Origin: Pseudomonas sp. N3-W
Lineage (GTDB): Bacteria; Pseudomonadota; Gammaproteobacteria; Pseudomonadales; Pseudomonadaceae
NCBI RefSeq assembly: GCF_024970185.1
Contig: NZ_CP103965.1
Coordinates: 3,592,001 to 3,656,000, forward strand
Direction of reading: 5' to 3'
DNA: 64,000 bases
The translations under genes were made by a program, and so were the position numbers. The first letter of the stretch is position 1. Every line of letters starts with the position of its first letter. This document shows, piece after piece, positions 17,927 to 26,877 of the stretch. The notes under the pieces are model-generated. The model did no database searches. It was given only the letters and a program-made list of their open reading frames with translations, and was not told where the DNA came from.

Positions 17927-17959
17927 GCAGGTCACTCCTTTGAAAAGGCGCCCACAATA

Positions 17960-18715
17960 TCACTGAGCGCTCTTGTGACGCAGCACCAAGCGTGTGCGCT
18001 GAAGCCATGGCCCACCGAAGACAACGATCTCGGACGGCCTGCCGTAAAGGTGGTGCAACAGGAACGGACCAGGACCGAAGGTAACGGCATCCTCATCGGG
18101 AAGCGCGGGCTCGGCGCCGAGAAATATTCCGGCATGGTTCGGGTGAACCGTCCGCCCTACCTCCATCACAACCATGTCGCCGCGCTGAGGCTGATCAACA
18201 CGGTAGAACCCGGCCGCCTCGTAGTTGGCCTCGTACAAACTGGCGTTATCGGTGCTTTCCCACCAGCCATCGGCGCGCTGGAAGACCTCGAACTCAATCC
18301 CCCATTCCCGTTGGTACCATTCGGCGCATATTGCCCAACAGTCCCAAGCACCGTGTACGAATGGCCGATTGAGTAGCGGTGTACTGCCGGTCGGGACGAC
18401 GGTTCTCAGGTCCGCCTCAGGCCAGCTCAGAATGTGCCAGGGCAAGGCCATGGCTTCACACATGGCCAGGTCGCGCGGCGACGGCCTGCTGGTGGCGTCT
18501 GGATGTGAGTGAACGATACCGATGATCTCGCCCAGGTCTTCCGCTGCTGCGTAGTCTTCCGGGTCAATCCGGAACTCTTCGTTTGGCTCGGCGGCGATGT
18601 TGCGGCACGGGTAATACTGCTGCTTGCGTCCAATCGCCAGCAGCAGTCCGCAGCACTCTTTCGGGTACTCGGCCGCCGCGTGAGCCTCGATCGCGCTCAG
18701 GATGTGTTTGCGCAT
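17960..18715 (-). CDS. K: tail assembly protein K (JAMM + NlpC/P60)
   Basis: 251 aa from ATG 18715 (CAGGAGCTGATC upstream). An N-terminal JAMM/Mov34 part with ECCGLLL and the metal motif HSHPDATSRPSPRD is fused to a C-terminal NlpC/P60 cysteine peptidase (WDCWAICAEWYQRE with catalytic Cys, HPNHAGIF with His). Acts in tail-tip maturation and possibly wall digestion during DNA entry. Confidence 0.88.
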   Translation of the reverse strand: MRKHILSAIEAHAAAEYPKECCGLLLAIGRKQQYYPCRNIAAEPNEEFRIDPEDYAAAEDLGEIIGIVHSHPDATSRPSPRDLAMCEAMALPWHILSWPEADLRTVVPTGSTPLLNRPFVHGAWDCWAICAEWYQREWGIEFEVFQRADGWWESTDNASLYEANYEAAGFYRVDQPQRGDMVVMEVGRTVHPNHAGIFLGAEPALPDEDAVTFGPGPFLLHHLYGRPSEIVVFGGPWLQRTRLVLRHKSAQ

Positions 18716-18717
18716 GA

Positions 18718-19467
18718 TCAGCTCCTGGCAACGAGGGACACGGCGGGGAAACCGCCGAACGGATAAGCATTCCCTTCGCCGAAACGCGGAATGCAGCCCC
18801 GGCCCAGCGTGGCGTCGCACTCATCCAGTTCAGGGTTATCCGTGGGCACGCCGTCCTTTGTGAAGTAGCGGCCGGTATAGCCGCAGTTCGGCCCCCGGTA
18901 ACCGCCAGTAAGGCACCAATGGCAAAGCGTAGTCGCCTGCCGGCCGATAGACTCGCCGCCGACATCGCCCGGGCTGGCAAGCTCCCAGCTGACCGTCTCC
19001 CCGTCCTCGTTCGTCTTCTGGTCGATGTACCAGACCTCAATCGTCTCCTGGGTCGGATCTGCCGTTCGATTGCCGGCCGGGAAGTTCTGCGCGTCGAGGT
19101 AGGTGCCCAACGTGTGACGCATAGTCAGCTTGAACTCCAGCAGATCGTCGAATGCCAGGCAGAGAGCGGTGATGCGCCCGTTGACGTTGCCGACCGACAG
19201 AGATGGCCGAACCGCCGTGCCGTCGCCGTTTGACTCAATGCCGTCGATTTGCATCGGCCAGGCACTGTACTCGTTGCCCTGGAACCAAATCGCTTTGGCG
19301 GGCAACTGGTCCACGTTGTCGCCGGCAGCCATCAATTCGGCGGGTGAATGCGGGATGGCGTGCCCGTGGACACGCAGCACGTCAGCCCCATATTCCGAGC
19401 CATCCAATTCGAAGAGCAGCACCTCGCTGCCAGGCTCAAGCACCTGGATATCACTGATCAGCGGCAT
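18718..19467 (-). CDS. L: minor tail protein L
   Basis: 249 aa, lambda gpL-like. The C-terminal domain has Cys185, Cys195, Cys217 and Cys225, a spacing close to the four cysteines that bind the [4Fe-4S] cluster in lambda gpL. Tail-tip component, in the conserved M-L-K-I-J order. Confidence 0.88.
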   Translation of the reverse strand: MPLISDIQVLEPGSEVLLFELDGSEYGADVLRVHGHAIPHSPAELMAAGDNVDQLPAKAIWFQGNEYSAWPMQIDGIESNGDGTAVRPSLSVGNVNGRITALCLAFDDLLEFKLTMRHTLGTYLDAQNFPAGNRTADPTQETIEVWYIDQKTNEDGETVSWELASPGDVGGESIGRQATTLCHWCLTGGYRGPNCGYTGRYFTKDGVPTDNPELDECDATLGRGCIPRFGEGNAYPFGGFPAVSLVARS

Positions 19468-19476
19468 GATTGCCCC

Positions 19477-19815
19477 TTATGGTTGGAAAGCACGGTCAAA
19501 GGTGGCCGTGAGCTTAAAGACAGTCCCGCCCATAGGGGTAGGAATCGGTTTTTTGCAGGTGAAAAGACCGAGATCGCCGAGCGGCGTGGTCCAGAGGAAA
19601 GCCTTTGCACCGGCGTGCCGATCAAAGAACGCCATGATTTCCTGAACCTTGGCCATAGGCCCGGTATAGGAGATCGGATAGGAGTCTTCTTTGTTGTTCG
19701 GCCCGTCGCCTACCTCCTGTTTGTAGCCGCCACCGAACTTCGAGGTGCGCACTCGATAGTTGATATCGGGCGCATCACCGTTTTGTGTTGGCCATGTGAA
19801 ACGCTCAATCGTCAC
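19477..19815 (-). CDS. M: minor tail protein M
   Basis: 112 aa, lambda gpM family: ERFTWPTQNGDAPDINYRVRTSKFGGGYKQ near the start and AFLWTTPLG then FDRAFQP at the end are family features. Lies between tape measure and L. [Motif quoted in part: key residues FGGGYKQ and FLWTTPLG.]. Confidence 0.85.
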   Translation of the reverse strand: MTIERFTWPTQNGDAPDINYRVRTSKFGGGYKQEVGDGPNNKEDSYPISYTGPMAKVQEIMAFFDRHAGAKAFLWTTPLGDLGLFTCKKPIPTPMGGTVFKLTATFDRAFQP

Positions 19816-19817
19816 AG

Positions 19818-22800
19818 CTATCTCCCATTGATTCTTTTCCAGATTTCGCCGCCCGGCTGAAGCTCCCTGGCGATCGCTCTATCAACCACCGATTGCGCAA
19901 CTTGCTGTACGCCTTTGCCAAGGTCCGCCGAAGCTTGCTGGTTGTTTGCGGGCGAATCGGCACCGCCGGTTTGCACGGATACGGCAACAGGAAAGTTGTA
20001 CGTGTCTCCGCCGCTGCCACCGCCACTACCGCCGAGCGCTGCGACACCTGGCCCTGCGCCGGAAGTCAGCGGCGTGACGCTGCCGCCATTGGCGCCGGTC
20101 ATAAGGAATGACCTGCCTCCCTCGTTGTACAACTCCGGCCCGAGCTCGTTGACCTCGTACAGAGAGTTCGGCGCAACGGGGCCGCCAGCCGCTCTGTATC
20201 CGGAAAAATCGACGCCGGAATAACCCGACTGCGAAGCCCCTAAACTGGACGAGGTTGCACCGGCAGAGCCTGTGGCCAGCCCGTTGCCACCACTGCCAGT
20301 GAAATAGCTGGTCGCCGCACCAACCAAACTTCCGAGCAACGCCGAGCTGGCCTGCCGTGTAGCAATACGCGCCATGTCCGCCAGAATCGACTTGGTGAAG
20401 TCCGCAAACGACAGCTTCCCGGTCATGGCGAAGTTGACGATCGAGTCTTCCATCGAGGTGAAAGCATTGCCGAACAGGGCTTTCGTTTGGCCGGCAACGT
20501 TGCTCGCCGAATCCAGATAATTGGCCCAGGCCGATGTCGCACCCTTCGTCCAATCGCCTTGGGCGTTTTCCACATCCGCGTAGTTCTGCCGGATCTGGTC
20601 GGTGGCTTTCTTGTTTGCGTCGGCGAGCGCCTGCGACTTACGCTTGAACTCTTCCTCCGACATATTCCGCGACGGGTCAGACTTTTGGTTGGCCAGCTCC
20701 AACGACTGCTGAGCAAACCGGTCTTGTTGGGCGTTCAGTTCACCGCTGAGTGCGTTCTGGCGGTCTCCCTGGCCCACGCCAAGCACTGCGCGTTGACCGG
20801 CAAGCTCCAGAGCCCGCTGCTGCTGCCCCAGCGCCTGCATGTAGGTGCTGATTGCGCGCTCTTGCTTGGCCAGGCGCCCGGTCTCGTTGGTAGCCAGCAC
20901 TTCAAGCTGGCTATCAGCGTCCTTCTGCGCTTTGACCATCCCGGCGCGCGCGTCCGCGATCTTCTGGTCCAACTGAATGCTTTGCGCGGCGGATGTGGTC
21001 TTCTTGCCCTTGGCGGCTTCCAGCGCGGATATCTCGGCCTCGTAGGCTGCCGTTACCTGGTCGCGCTCATTACCGATGAGCGCTTGGCGTCGAAGCAGGT
21101 AGTCGGACTCCGATATCAGCCCGGCCTTCTGCGCTGCGTCCAGTTCCTTCTGGTAGTTCTTGTAGTCGGCAGCTATGGCCGCCAGGTTGTTTTTGGCGGC
21201 GTTAAAGCCAGTCAAATCGACCTGAGTTGCGGCAGACTTTGAATCTTTGAACTGATCATTGATGTTCGCGAGGTTCTTATCGATCGCAGCCTGATTCAGG
21301 CGCGGGTCATTCGGTGCAACCTTGCGAATATCTTCGAGCTGCCGTTTGTATTCCTTGATCGCTTCGCTGCGCTTTTGCTCATTCGTCCATGCGGACTTGG
21401 TGAGGGCGTCGATTTTCGTCATCGACGTTACGGCATCACTCTGCGCCTTGGCCTGCTCGCCTTCCCACTTGGCGATGTCGGCCTGAGCTGCCTTCTCATC
21501 TTCCAGCATGTTCACGCGATTCTGCCGGAACTCGATCAGAGCATCTTTGGACTTTTTGTTTTGGAACAATCCATCCATGTTCTGCGCTTCTAGCAGGTCA
21601 GTCTTCGCGCTTTCGATATCTGCATTGATGTCGCGTCGACCTATATTCTTGATGCCGTCAGCAGCACGAGCTACTGCGTTGTATGCCTTCTCCCAGAGGC
21701 CGAGATTCGCAAGGATCTTTGGCGTGCGCTCGTTGATCGCATCGGCATAAGTATCGGTCGCGAGCTTTACGGCGCCAGCGTGGTCGCCTTGCTTCTCCAA
21801 GGCGACAATTTGCGAGTAAACCGAGGCCGTCAGGTAGTGGTATTGCTCATTCAGGGCGGCGGATGCCTTGACTGGGTCATCTGCCAACTTGGAAAACTCG
21901 GCGACCGTCTCGCTGACAGCCTTACCGGTCGCCTCCTGCATCGATACGGCGGCCCGAGTGATTTCCGCAAAGCTCGCACCCGCGATCTTCCCGTTATCGG
22001 CCAGTAGAGCCAGAACAGCGGCTGCTTGCCCAGTGGAGCCGACAGTCGCGCTTACCTGGCGCGCCATATCCCCAAGCTGGCCAGCGCTGACTCCAGCATA
22101 GTTTCCGGTCAGGATTAGCGACTCATTGTATTTGCCGGCCTCAGCCCTGCCTTGGACAAAACCGTAAGCCAGTGTGCCGACCGCTGCGACAGCAAGTCCT
22201 ATAGGGGCGGCCATGGCGGCTATCCGAACGGCCGAGGCGCCGGCATTGGTCCCGAGCTCCAGAACGTTATGTGCCGCTACACGAATGTTTCCTTCTGCCA
22301 GAGCATTTCCGAGCTGCACTACATTCTGCCTGGCGGCTTTGGTGTTCAATCCGAGGCCGGCAAACGCTGAGCTCGTCTTGTCTATGTCGGCATATTTGCC
22401 GTCAATCTTCTTCAGTGCTTCGTTGTACTGAACTTGGCTGATGCGGCCAGCATCCAGATGCTTGCCGAGTTGCTCGACCTGAGTATCGAGCTTGGCCATA
22501 GCCGCTCGGGCCGGATCAATCGCCCCCAGCAGGCTGTTCAAGGCCTTTTGTTCATCCAGGGCAGACTTGGCCAGAGCGATCTGCTGCTTGTCGAGTTGCG
22601 CCGAGATCTTCGCGGCCTCGGCCTCGCCATAGGCACCGGTCTTGGTCAGCTTCGCCAGAGCGTCACGCTGCTTTGCCAGGTCCTGGGTGGTTTTGGCGCT
22701 GGTGGAAAGCGATTTCTCCAGCGCTTGCATTTCGTTCATCAGCGAAACAGCGGACTGCTCGGCCCGGCCGCCGGCCTTCGCCATCTCATCCAGATTCGTT

Positions 22801-22856
22801 TTCGCCTGGATTGCATCGGCCGAGTCGATCTTGACGCCGAGTTCTGAAATGTTCAT
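19818..22856 (-). CDS. H: tail tape measure protein
   Basis: 1012 aa; largely alpha-helical with long coiled-coil stretches, a central hydrophobic segment (MAAPIGLAVAAVGTLAYGFV) and the lambda-tape C-terminal domain (SMEDSIVNFAMTGKLSFADF) ending in a Gly-rich tail. It sets tail length and guides DNA ejection. Position between GT and M is canonical. Confidence 0.92.
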   Translation of the reverse strand: MNISELGVKIDSADAIQAKTNLDEMAKAGGRAEQSAVSLMNEMQALEKSLSTSAKTTQDLAKQRDALAKLTKTGAYGEAEAAKISAQLDKQQIALAKSALDEQKALNSLLGAIDPARAAMAKLDTQVEQLGKHLDAGRISQVQYNEALKKIDGKYADIDKTSSAFAGLGLNTKAARQNVVQLGNALAEGNIRVAAHNVLELGTNAGASAVRIAAMAAPIGLAVAAVGTLAYGFVQGRAEAGKYNESLILTGNYAGVSAGQLGDMARQVSATVGSTGQAAAVLALLADNGKIAGASFAEITRAAVSMQEATGKAVSETVAEFSKLADDPVKASAALNEQYHYLTASVYSQIVALEKQGDHAGAVKLATDTYADAINERTPKILANLGLWEKAYNAVARAADGIKNIGRRDINADIESAKTDLLEAQNMDGLFQNKKSKDALIEFRQNRVNMLEDEKAAQADIAKWEGEQAKAQSDAVTSMTKIDALTKSAWTNEQKRSEAIKEYKRQLEDIRKVAPNDPRLNQAAIDKNLANINDQFKDSKSAATQVDLTGFNAAKNNLAAIAADYKNYQKELDAAQKAGLISESDYLLRRQALIGNERDQVTAAYEAEISALEAAKGKKTTSAAQSIQLDQKIADARAGMVKAQKDADSQLEVLATNETGRLAKQERAISTYMQALGQQQRALELAGQRAVLGVGQGDRQNALSGELNAQQDRFAQQSLELANQKSDPSRNMSEEEFKRKSQALADANKKATDQIRQNYADVENAQGDWTKGATSAWANYLDSASNVAGQTKALFGNAFTSMEDSIVNFAMTGKLSFADFTKSILADMARIATRQASSALLGSLVGAATSYFTGSGGNGLATGSAGATSSSLGASQSGYSGVDFSGYRAAGGPVAPNSLYEVNELGPELYNEGGRSFLMTGANGGSVTPLTSGAGPGVAALGGSGGGSGGDTYNFPVAVSVQTGGADSPANNQQASADLGKGVQQVAQSVVDRAIARELQPGGEIWKRINGR

Positions 22857-22883
22857 CGACTCACCTTAAATAAGTGCCCGTAG

Positions 22884-23207
22884 TTACGGGCTGTTTTCCC
22901 TTTCCTCTGCCATGACGCGCAGGGCTTCGCCTTCCAGCACCTGGAGATCAGGAAAGATTTCAGCGAGTTTCTTTTTCTTGATGCCGAGGAATCCGGCCAC
23001 ATCACGAATGCACGTGTAGTCGAGACCGATCGCGCCGCCGGCGCCCGCTCGCCATTGAGTCGACATCCTGTTGAACAGGTAAAATGCCGGCCAGTTGCAG
23101 GGCCAGACTTCGGTCACCTCTTCAAGGTCGCCCGGGGCAAGGCCGAAAAGCCCCATCAGTTCAGCAGGCGCCGCCGGCGCGTAGAGTGCACGAGCGGCGT
23201 CCGTCAG
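22884..23207 (-). CDS. T: tail assembly T domain, expressed as G-T frameshift product
   Basis: The -1 frame after the G gene is open from the slippery site to 22884 (107 residues), first Ala/Pro-rich linker, then a DUF1799-type domain (MGLFGLAPGDLEEVTEV, with W/C-containing core). The good internal ATG at 23156 could allow separate expression, but the frame is continuous with the slip point, giving a predicted G-T fusion of 233 aa as in lambda. The T part recruits the tail tube protein onto the tape measure. Confidence 0.8.
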   Translation of the reverse strand: MTDAARALYAPAAPAELMGLFGLAPGDLEEVTEVWPCNWPAFYLFNRMSTQWRAGAGGAIGLDYTCIRDVAGFLGIKKKKLAEIFPDLQVLEGEALRVMAEERENSP

Positions 23208-23584
23208 TTTCCCAGGCGGGCCTGGTTGAATGCGTTCTGGTAGGCATTCACGACCGCCTCAGCAGCACCCTGGCAGGACGTCACCAAGGCCCGAATGCCC
23301 TTATCGTCGAACTTGTCATCGAAGCCCCAGCCGACTACCAAGTCCTTGATCTGCTGCGACTGCTGCTCAGTGTCAGCGGCAACGATTTCGGAAAGCGTAG
23401 GGCTGTCACCCAGGGCGGTCCGAGCTTCGTCGCGCTTCAAGTTCCACTCATCAAACAGAGCGGCAAGCCCCAGGCGATCCCGATACTTGAAGGTGAACTC
23501 GATTTTCTCGGGCTCACCCCCAACGATCGGGATCGACACGAAGGCCTTAAACGTCGGGTTCTGGGCGATTCTGATCTTTGCCAT
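23204..23584 (-). CDS. G: tail assembly chaperone G
   Basis: 126 aa acidic protein that would coat the tape measure during assembly. Ends LGN followed by TGA immediately after the slippery heptamer. Lies between the tube protein and the tape measure, as gpG does in lambda. Confidence 0.85.
   Translation of the reverse strand: MAKIRIAQNPTFKAFVSIPIVGGEPEKIEFTFKYRDRLGLAALFDEWNLKRDEARTALGDSPTLSEIVAADTEQQSQQIKDLVVGWGFDDKFDDKGIRALVTSCQGAAEAVVNAYQNAFNQARLGN
23207..23213 (-). promoter_or_regulatory. programmed -1 frameshift site GGGAAAC
   Basis: On the minus strand the G frame reads CTG GGA AAC TGA: the heptamer G GGA AAC fits X XXY YYZ exactly and is one base different from lambda's GGGAAAG. Re-pairing gives GGG AAA and then reads on into T. 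Confidence 0.85.
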
Positions 23585-23587
23585 GGG

Positions 23588-24244
23588 TTACGCCACCGCA
23601 GTCAGGTAACGGGTCGGTTCGCCCTGTAGCGCCAGGTTCACGGTGCGGGTAAGCAGGTTGCTCCGGGACACGGTTGGCTGGTTGGAGAACGAGGTGAAGG
23701 CGCCGTAGAACAGCGTGTCGTTACCCGGCAGGTTGAGGCGCGCGGCCTGAATGGTCTGGCTGGCGTCAGCAGCGCGCAGGATGGCGTTGAACACCTGCGC
23801 CGGGTCATCGGCGATGGTCAGCGCCAGGCTCGCGGCAGCCTTGTCGGTTGGCATCTGGCGGCCCTGCTTGTCTTCCAGGAACACCACGTCCAGATAGTTC
23901 TGGGTGCCGCCGGCGAAAGCCACATCGGTGATTTGCGGAATCTGTACCCAGGTCAGCACCTTCTTCAGCGAGCCGATGCCGGAACCGGCCGGGTAAACCT
24001 GCAGGTCAGTGGTGTCGATGCCTTCAAGGGTGATGGCAGTAGCAGTGGCCGCCTTTACTCGCACAACGCGATTGCCCAAGCGAGTCCAGCCAGAGGTAAC
24101 GATCACGATGTCGCCAGCCGACAGTGTGCCGCCCGATACGGTGGCCACGGCTTCGGCCGAGTTGCTCAGCGCCGAAAACGGGATATCAGGGCCGTAGGTT
24201 GCGCCGTGCTGGAAAGTGCCGCCGTCCGGAATTTTGTAGCCCAT
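23588..24244 (-). CDS. V: major tail tube protein
   Basis: 218 aa. GYKIPDGGTFQHGATYG start, a central VQIPQITDVAFAGGTQNYLDV strand pair and a DKQGRQMPT loop match siphoviral tube proteins. Position upstream of G supports it. Forms the hexameric rings of the tail. Confidence 0.85.
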   Translation of the reverse strand: MGYKIPDGGTFQHGATYGPDIPFSALSNSAEAVATVSGGTLSAGDIVIVTSGWTRLGNRVVRVKAATATAITLEGIDTTDLQVYPAGSGIGSLKKVLTWVQIPQITDVAFAGGTQNYLDVVFLEDKQGRQMPTDKAAASLALTIADDPAQVFNAILRAADASQTIQAARLNLPGNDTLFYGAFTSFSNQPTVSRSNLLTRTVNLALQGEPTRYLTAVA

Positions 24245-24269
24245 GGGGTATTTCCTCTTTGCAGATATG

Positions 24270-24294
24270 AAAAAACCCGCTCAATGGCGGGTTT
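24270..24294 (-). terminator. intrinsic terminator between tail terminator and tube genes
   Basis: Minus-strand stem AACCCGC/GCGGGTT with a 6-nt loop and following T-run. Confidence 0.65.
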
Positions 24295-24317
24295 GTGGGG
24301 TTGCCCAATGGGCGGAA

Positions 24318-24734
24318 TCAATTGGTGTCGGCTCGATACAAGAACGAAACCGGAACGGTGTAGGTGGAATCGCCGGTGATGCCGGGGCCCGGGTCAACGG
24401 GAGACATGGTCACTACGGTGAGCCCCCCCTTCGAGTCCCGGGCGTAAAGCGGGAATAGAGTCGTCAGCTCGGACGAAATCGGGTTCGTTTTAGCCTTGCC
24501 GGTGCCCGCCAGCGCGATGATGTTTACCTGAAACACGCCTGTGAAAAGCCGGTGATCGCCGCCGAGCGTGTTGCTCGCGGTATCGCCCGGGATCGTGAAC
24601 GCCCGCAGGTAGGTTTCGCCCGCTGCCGGCGTGTAAGCCGTGTTCTCGAAGACGATCTTCAACTTCTCTGACCTGGCAGCATTCCAGGCGATCAACTTTG
24701 CCTCGTAGATTGAGGCGATGATTGCGTGACTCAT
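24318..24734 (-). CDS. U: tail terminator protein (DUF4128-like)
   Basis: 138 aa; position between neck and tube genes and features such as YEAKLIAWNAA...VFENTAYTP and a closing VPVSFLYRADTN fit the DUF4128/gpU-like tail terminator. It caps the tail tube and joins it to the head. Overlaps the upstream gene by four bases. Confidence 0.75.
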   Translation of the reverse strand: MSHAIIASIYEAKLIAWNAARSEKLKIVFENTAYTPAAGETYLRAFTIPGDTASNTLGGDHRLFTGVFQVNIIALAGTGKAKTNPISSELTTLFPLYARDSKGGLTVVTMSPVDPGPGITGDSTYTVPVSFLYRADTN

Positions 24735-25327
24735 ACCTGGTTGTTCCTGATGGCCTCCAGCACGATCTGCTGAAAGCGAGCTACGGTTACCCGGGCCATG
24801 CCGCCGGGGGCCTGGGCGGAATGGCCGAACTCCAGCGGAATCGCATAGGGCAAGTTGTTGATGATGTAGGCAATTTGGCCGGCGGTGAAGTCGCTCATCG
24901 CAGCGACCAGCGCGGCAGTGGTTTCGGCGCCGCTCGGGTCTACCTCGTCGAAGGTGACGCTCTCGATCACGCCGAGCGATATATGCCAGTTCGCGCGGAA
25001 CCGGCCGCCGACGTAACCTTCAGGCGCCACGATATCCATGCCGTCGTTGAGCTTGCGACCCTTCTTCAGCCTGCCACCCTTGGTGAGGTTGGCCGGGTCG
25101 CTGCGCAGCGCGCTGTTGTGATCGTCGACGGCCTTGTTGTACTGCGTCGCCACGGCGTTCTGCGCCCAGATCTCCGGGTTACCCACGGGAGACATGCGGA
25201 TAAGGCTGCTGCCGACCTCGATGATGATCTCGCGCACACTGGCGTCGATGGCCTCACTTGTCTGAGCGGCGAACTCGGCCAGACTCAGGGCGAAACTGCC
25301 GGACTGTCCGGCGCCTGCACGGCTCAC
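24731..25327 (-). CDS. neck protein, HK97 gp10-like
   Basis: 198 aa, helical N-terminus with SEAIDASVREIIIEV and RMSPVGNPEIW, then GGRFRANWHISLG and PYAIPLEFGHSAQAPGGM, the pattern of HK97 gp10-type tail-completion proteins. Four-base overlaps on both sides show tight coupling. Confidence 0.75.
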   Translation of the reverse strand: MSRAGAGQSGSFALSLAEFAAQTSEAIDASVREIIIEVGSSLIRMSPVGNPEIWAQNAVATQYNKAVDDHNSALRSDPANLTKGGRLKKGRKLNDGMDIVAPEGYVGGRFRANWHISLGVIESVTFDEVDPSGAETTAALVAAMSDFTAGQIAYIINNLPYAIPLEFGHSAQAPGGMARVTVARFQQIVLEAIRNNQV

Positions 25328-25692
25328 GACCGCACCTGCAGCTCATACAGAATCGGCGTTCCGGCCGGGTTGATTTCTTTCAGCGGCGGGACAATTGACC
25401 AGGCGCGGCCTTGGACAACGACCTTGTTCAGCAGATCAGGTACCCACTCAAGCCCCTGTGCGGCGATCTTGAGCTTCTTGTCACCAACCTTGATCAGACT
25501 GTTGTTCTGGAATTCTTGGCCGGTGAAGTCGAGCAGGATGCCTTGGGCGATCTGCTCGATGATCGCACCCGGCACTTCACCACCCATCTCGGGGTCGTAC
25601 TCGCCCGGCTCCGCCTTGCTGATGGTCACGGGCTGGCCGAACTCTGTGATCATCTCCAGAGCCATCACGGCCATTTCGTCGTAGAAGGCCAT
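25324..25692 (-). CDS. head-tail joining protein
   Basis: 122 aa beta-rich protein (ITEFGQPVTISKAEPGEYDP, VGDKKLKIAAQGLEWVP). Position between adaptor and gp10-like gene indicates a head-closure/stopper role; family assignment is by position and general pattern. Confidence 0.65.
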   Translation of the reverse strand: MAFYDEMAVMALEMITEFGQPVTISKAEPGEYDPEMGGEVPGAIIEQIAQGILLDFTGQEFQNNSLIKVGDKKLKIAAQGLEWVPDLLNKVVVQGRAWSIVPPLKEINPAGTPILYELQVRS

Positions 25693-25708
25693 GGTGGCTC
25701 CGTATCAG

Positions 25709-26212
25709 TTATGCGCGGACGGCGAACAGCCCCCGCTTTTGTAGGTAGTCAGCGAACTGCGTAGCGCTCGGACGATCCGGCGCGGCTGGCAGCAGTCTGT
25801 TACTGGTGTTTGGGATTGCCGCGTACTGCCGCGTTACCGCCCCCTCGACGCGATCCAGCAGAACCGCACCTTTGCGCTTCTCCACCGGGTCAATATCGTC
25901 CTGATGAATCTCCGCAGCCAAAGCCATCTGGCCGTACTGGATTCGCGCCGGGAGGTAGTTGTCAGGCTTGATCTGCTGATCCAGATGCACACCACGACGA
26001 GGCCACGCCAGGGCCTGATCGCTATCTGTCTTGCGCCCTTTCCATGTCATGCCATCCATAGCCAGGGCGGCCCGGCGCAGCAGTGCTTCTTGCGCAACGA
26101 CATCGACAGGAATGACCACGCCAAACTTCACGGCGTACATGGCCAGGTCTTCGGCGCTCGCGTAGCTTTCGGCGTCTGGCTTGCCGGTGCCGTCCTCGAT
26201 GATGAGTGTCAT
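25709..26212 (-). CDS. head-tail adaptor (putative DnaT-like domain family)
   Basis: 167 aa. DGTGKPDAESYASAEDL at the start, a W-rich block ALAWPRRGV and a C-terminal YAAIPNTSNRLLPAAPD match phage proteins annotated as DnaT-like ssDNA-binding but placed at the adaptor position. Structural connector is more likely than a replication role. Confidence 0.7.
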   Translation of the reverse strand: MTLIIEDGTGKPDAESYASAEDLAMYAVKFGVVIPVDVVAQEALLRRAALAMDGMTWKGRKTDSDQALAWPRRGVHLDQQIKPDNYLPARIQYGQMALAAEIHQDDIDPVEKRKGAVLLDRVEGAVTRQYAAIPNTSNRLLPAAPDRPSATQFADYLQKRGLFAVRA

Positions 26213-26271
26213 GGGTCAACTCGCTGGAATAGTTTGCAGATTGGCCGTCGGCTTACCGACAGCCGGCAGTA

Positions 26272-26853
26272 TTACGCTCTGGGCAGATCAGCGACGAGCT
26301 TTTCCAAGGACTCTTTCGAGGCGTTGGCTCGGTAGCTGACGCCAGCTGCGTCGAGTTTAGCCTTCAGCGCTTCAACCTCAACGCCTTGAGCCTTCAACTC
26401 GGCGAGTTCATTGCGTAGCACCTGGTTCTCCGTCGCGAGATCGTCACGCGCACCGGCCAGATCGACCATTTGCAGGCGGATGCCGTCGAGCGCCTGGAAC
26501 AGCCGGATCGCGAGCTCGCCAGCTTCTGGCTTTTCAATCTCGCCGGCATCGAGACCGTCGATGACGACGCGAACCGTATCGCTTTCGATCTGCAACTTGC
26601 CAACCAACTCTTCCAGTTCGGCATTGTTACCACCGAGAGCAACTGGCGCTTGAGCAACCTCATCAGCTGATACGCCGACACCAATTTTCTCGTAGGCATC
26701 GACCACCTTTGGCCAGTCGCCAATGACCAGGACACTGGTCACACCAGCCTCTGGCTTATCGAAATGCTCGGGGTTCCTGTAGCGCTTCTCGGGGTCGAAT
26801 CCGCCAAGCTGATTGCTGTAAGTCAATTCCACGATGTTCTCCATGGCGGCCAT
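26272..26853 (-). CDS. hypothetical head protein with C-terminal HeH/LEM-like motif
   Basis: 193 aa. The middle is a coiled coil (about 95-150); the last 35 residues (ALKAKLDAAGVSYRANASKE, then LEKLV) have the short helix-extension-helix pattern of HeH/LEM domains that bind DNA. It sits between capsid and adaptor genes. The start is either ATG 26853 or ATG 26844; neither has a strong site. Confidence 0.6.
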   Translation of the reverse strand: MAAMENIVELTYSNQLGGFDPEKRYRNPEHFDKPEAGVTSVLVIGDWPKVVDAYEKIGVGVSADEVAQAPVALGGNNAELEELVGKLQIESDTVRVVIDGLDAGEIEKPEAGELAIRLFQALDGIRLQMVDLAGARDDLATENQVLRNELAELKAQGVEVEALKAKLDAAGVSYRANASKESLEKLVADLPRA

Positions 26854-26877
26854 TACTGGCCGCGCAGTGATTTAGGT

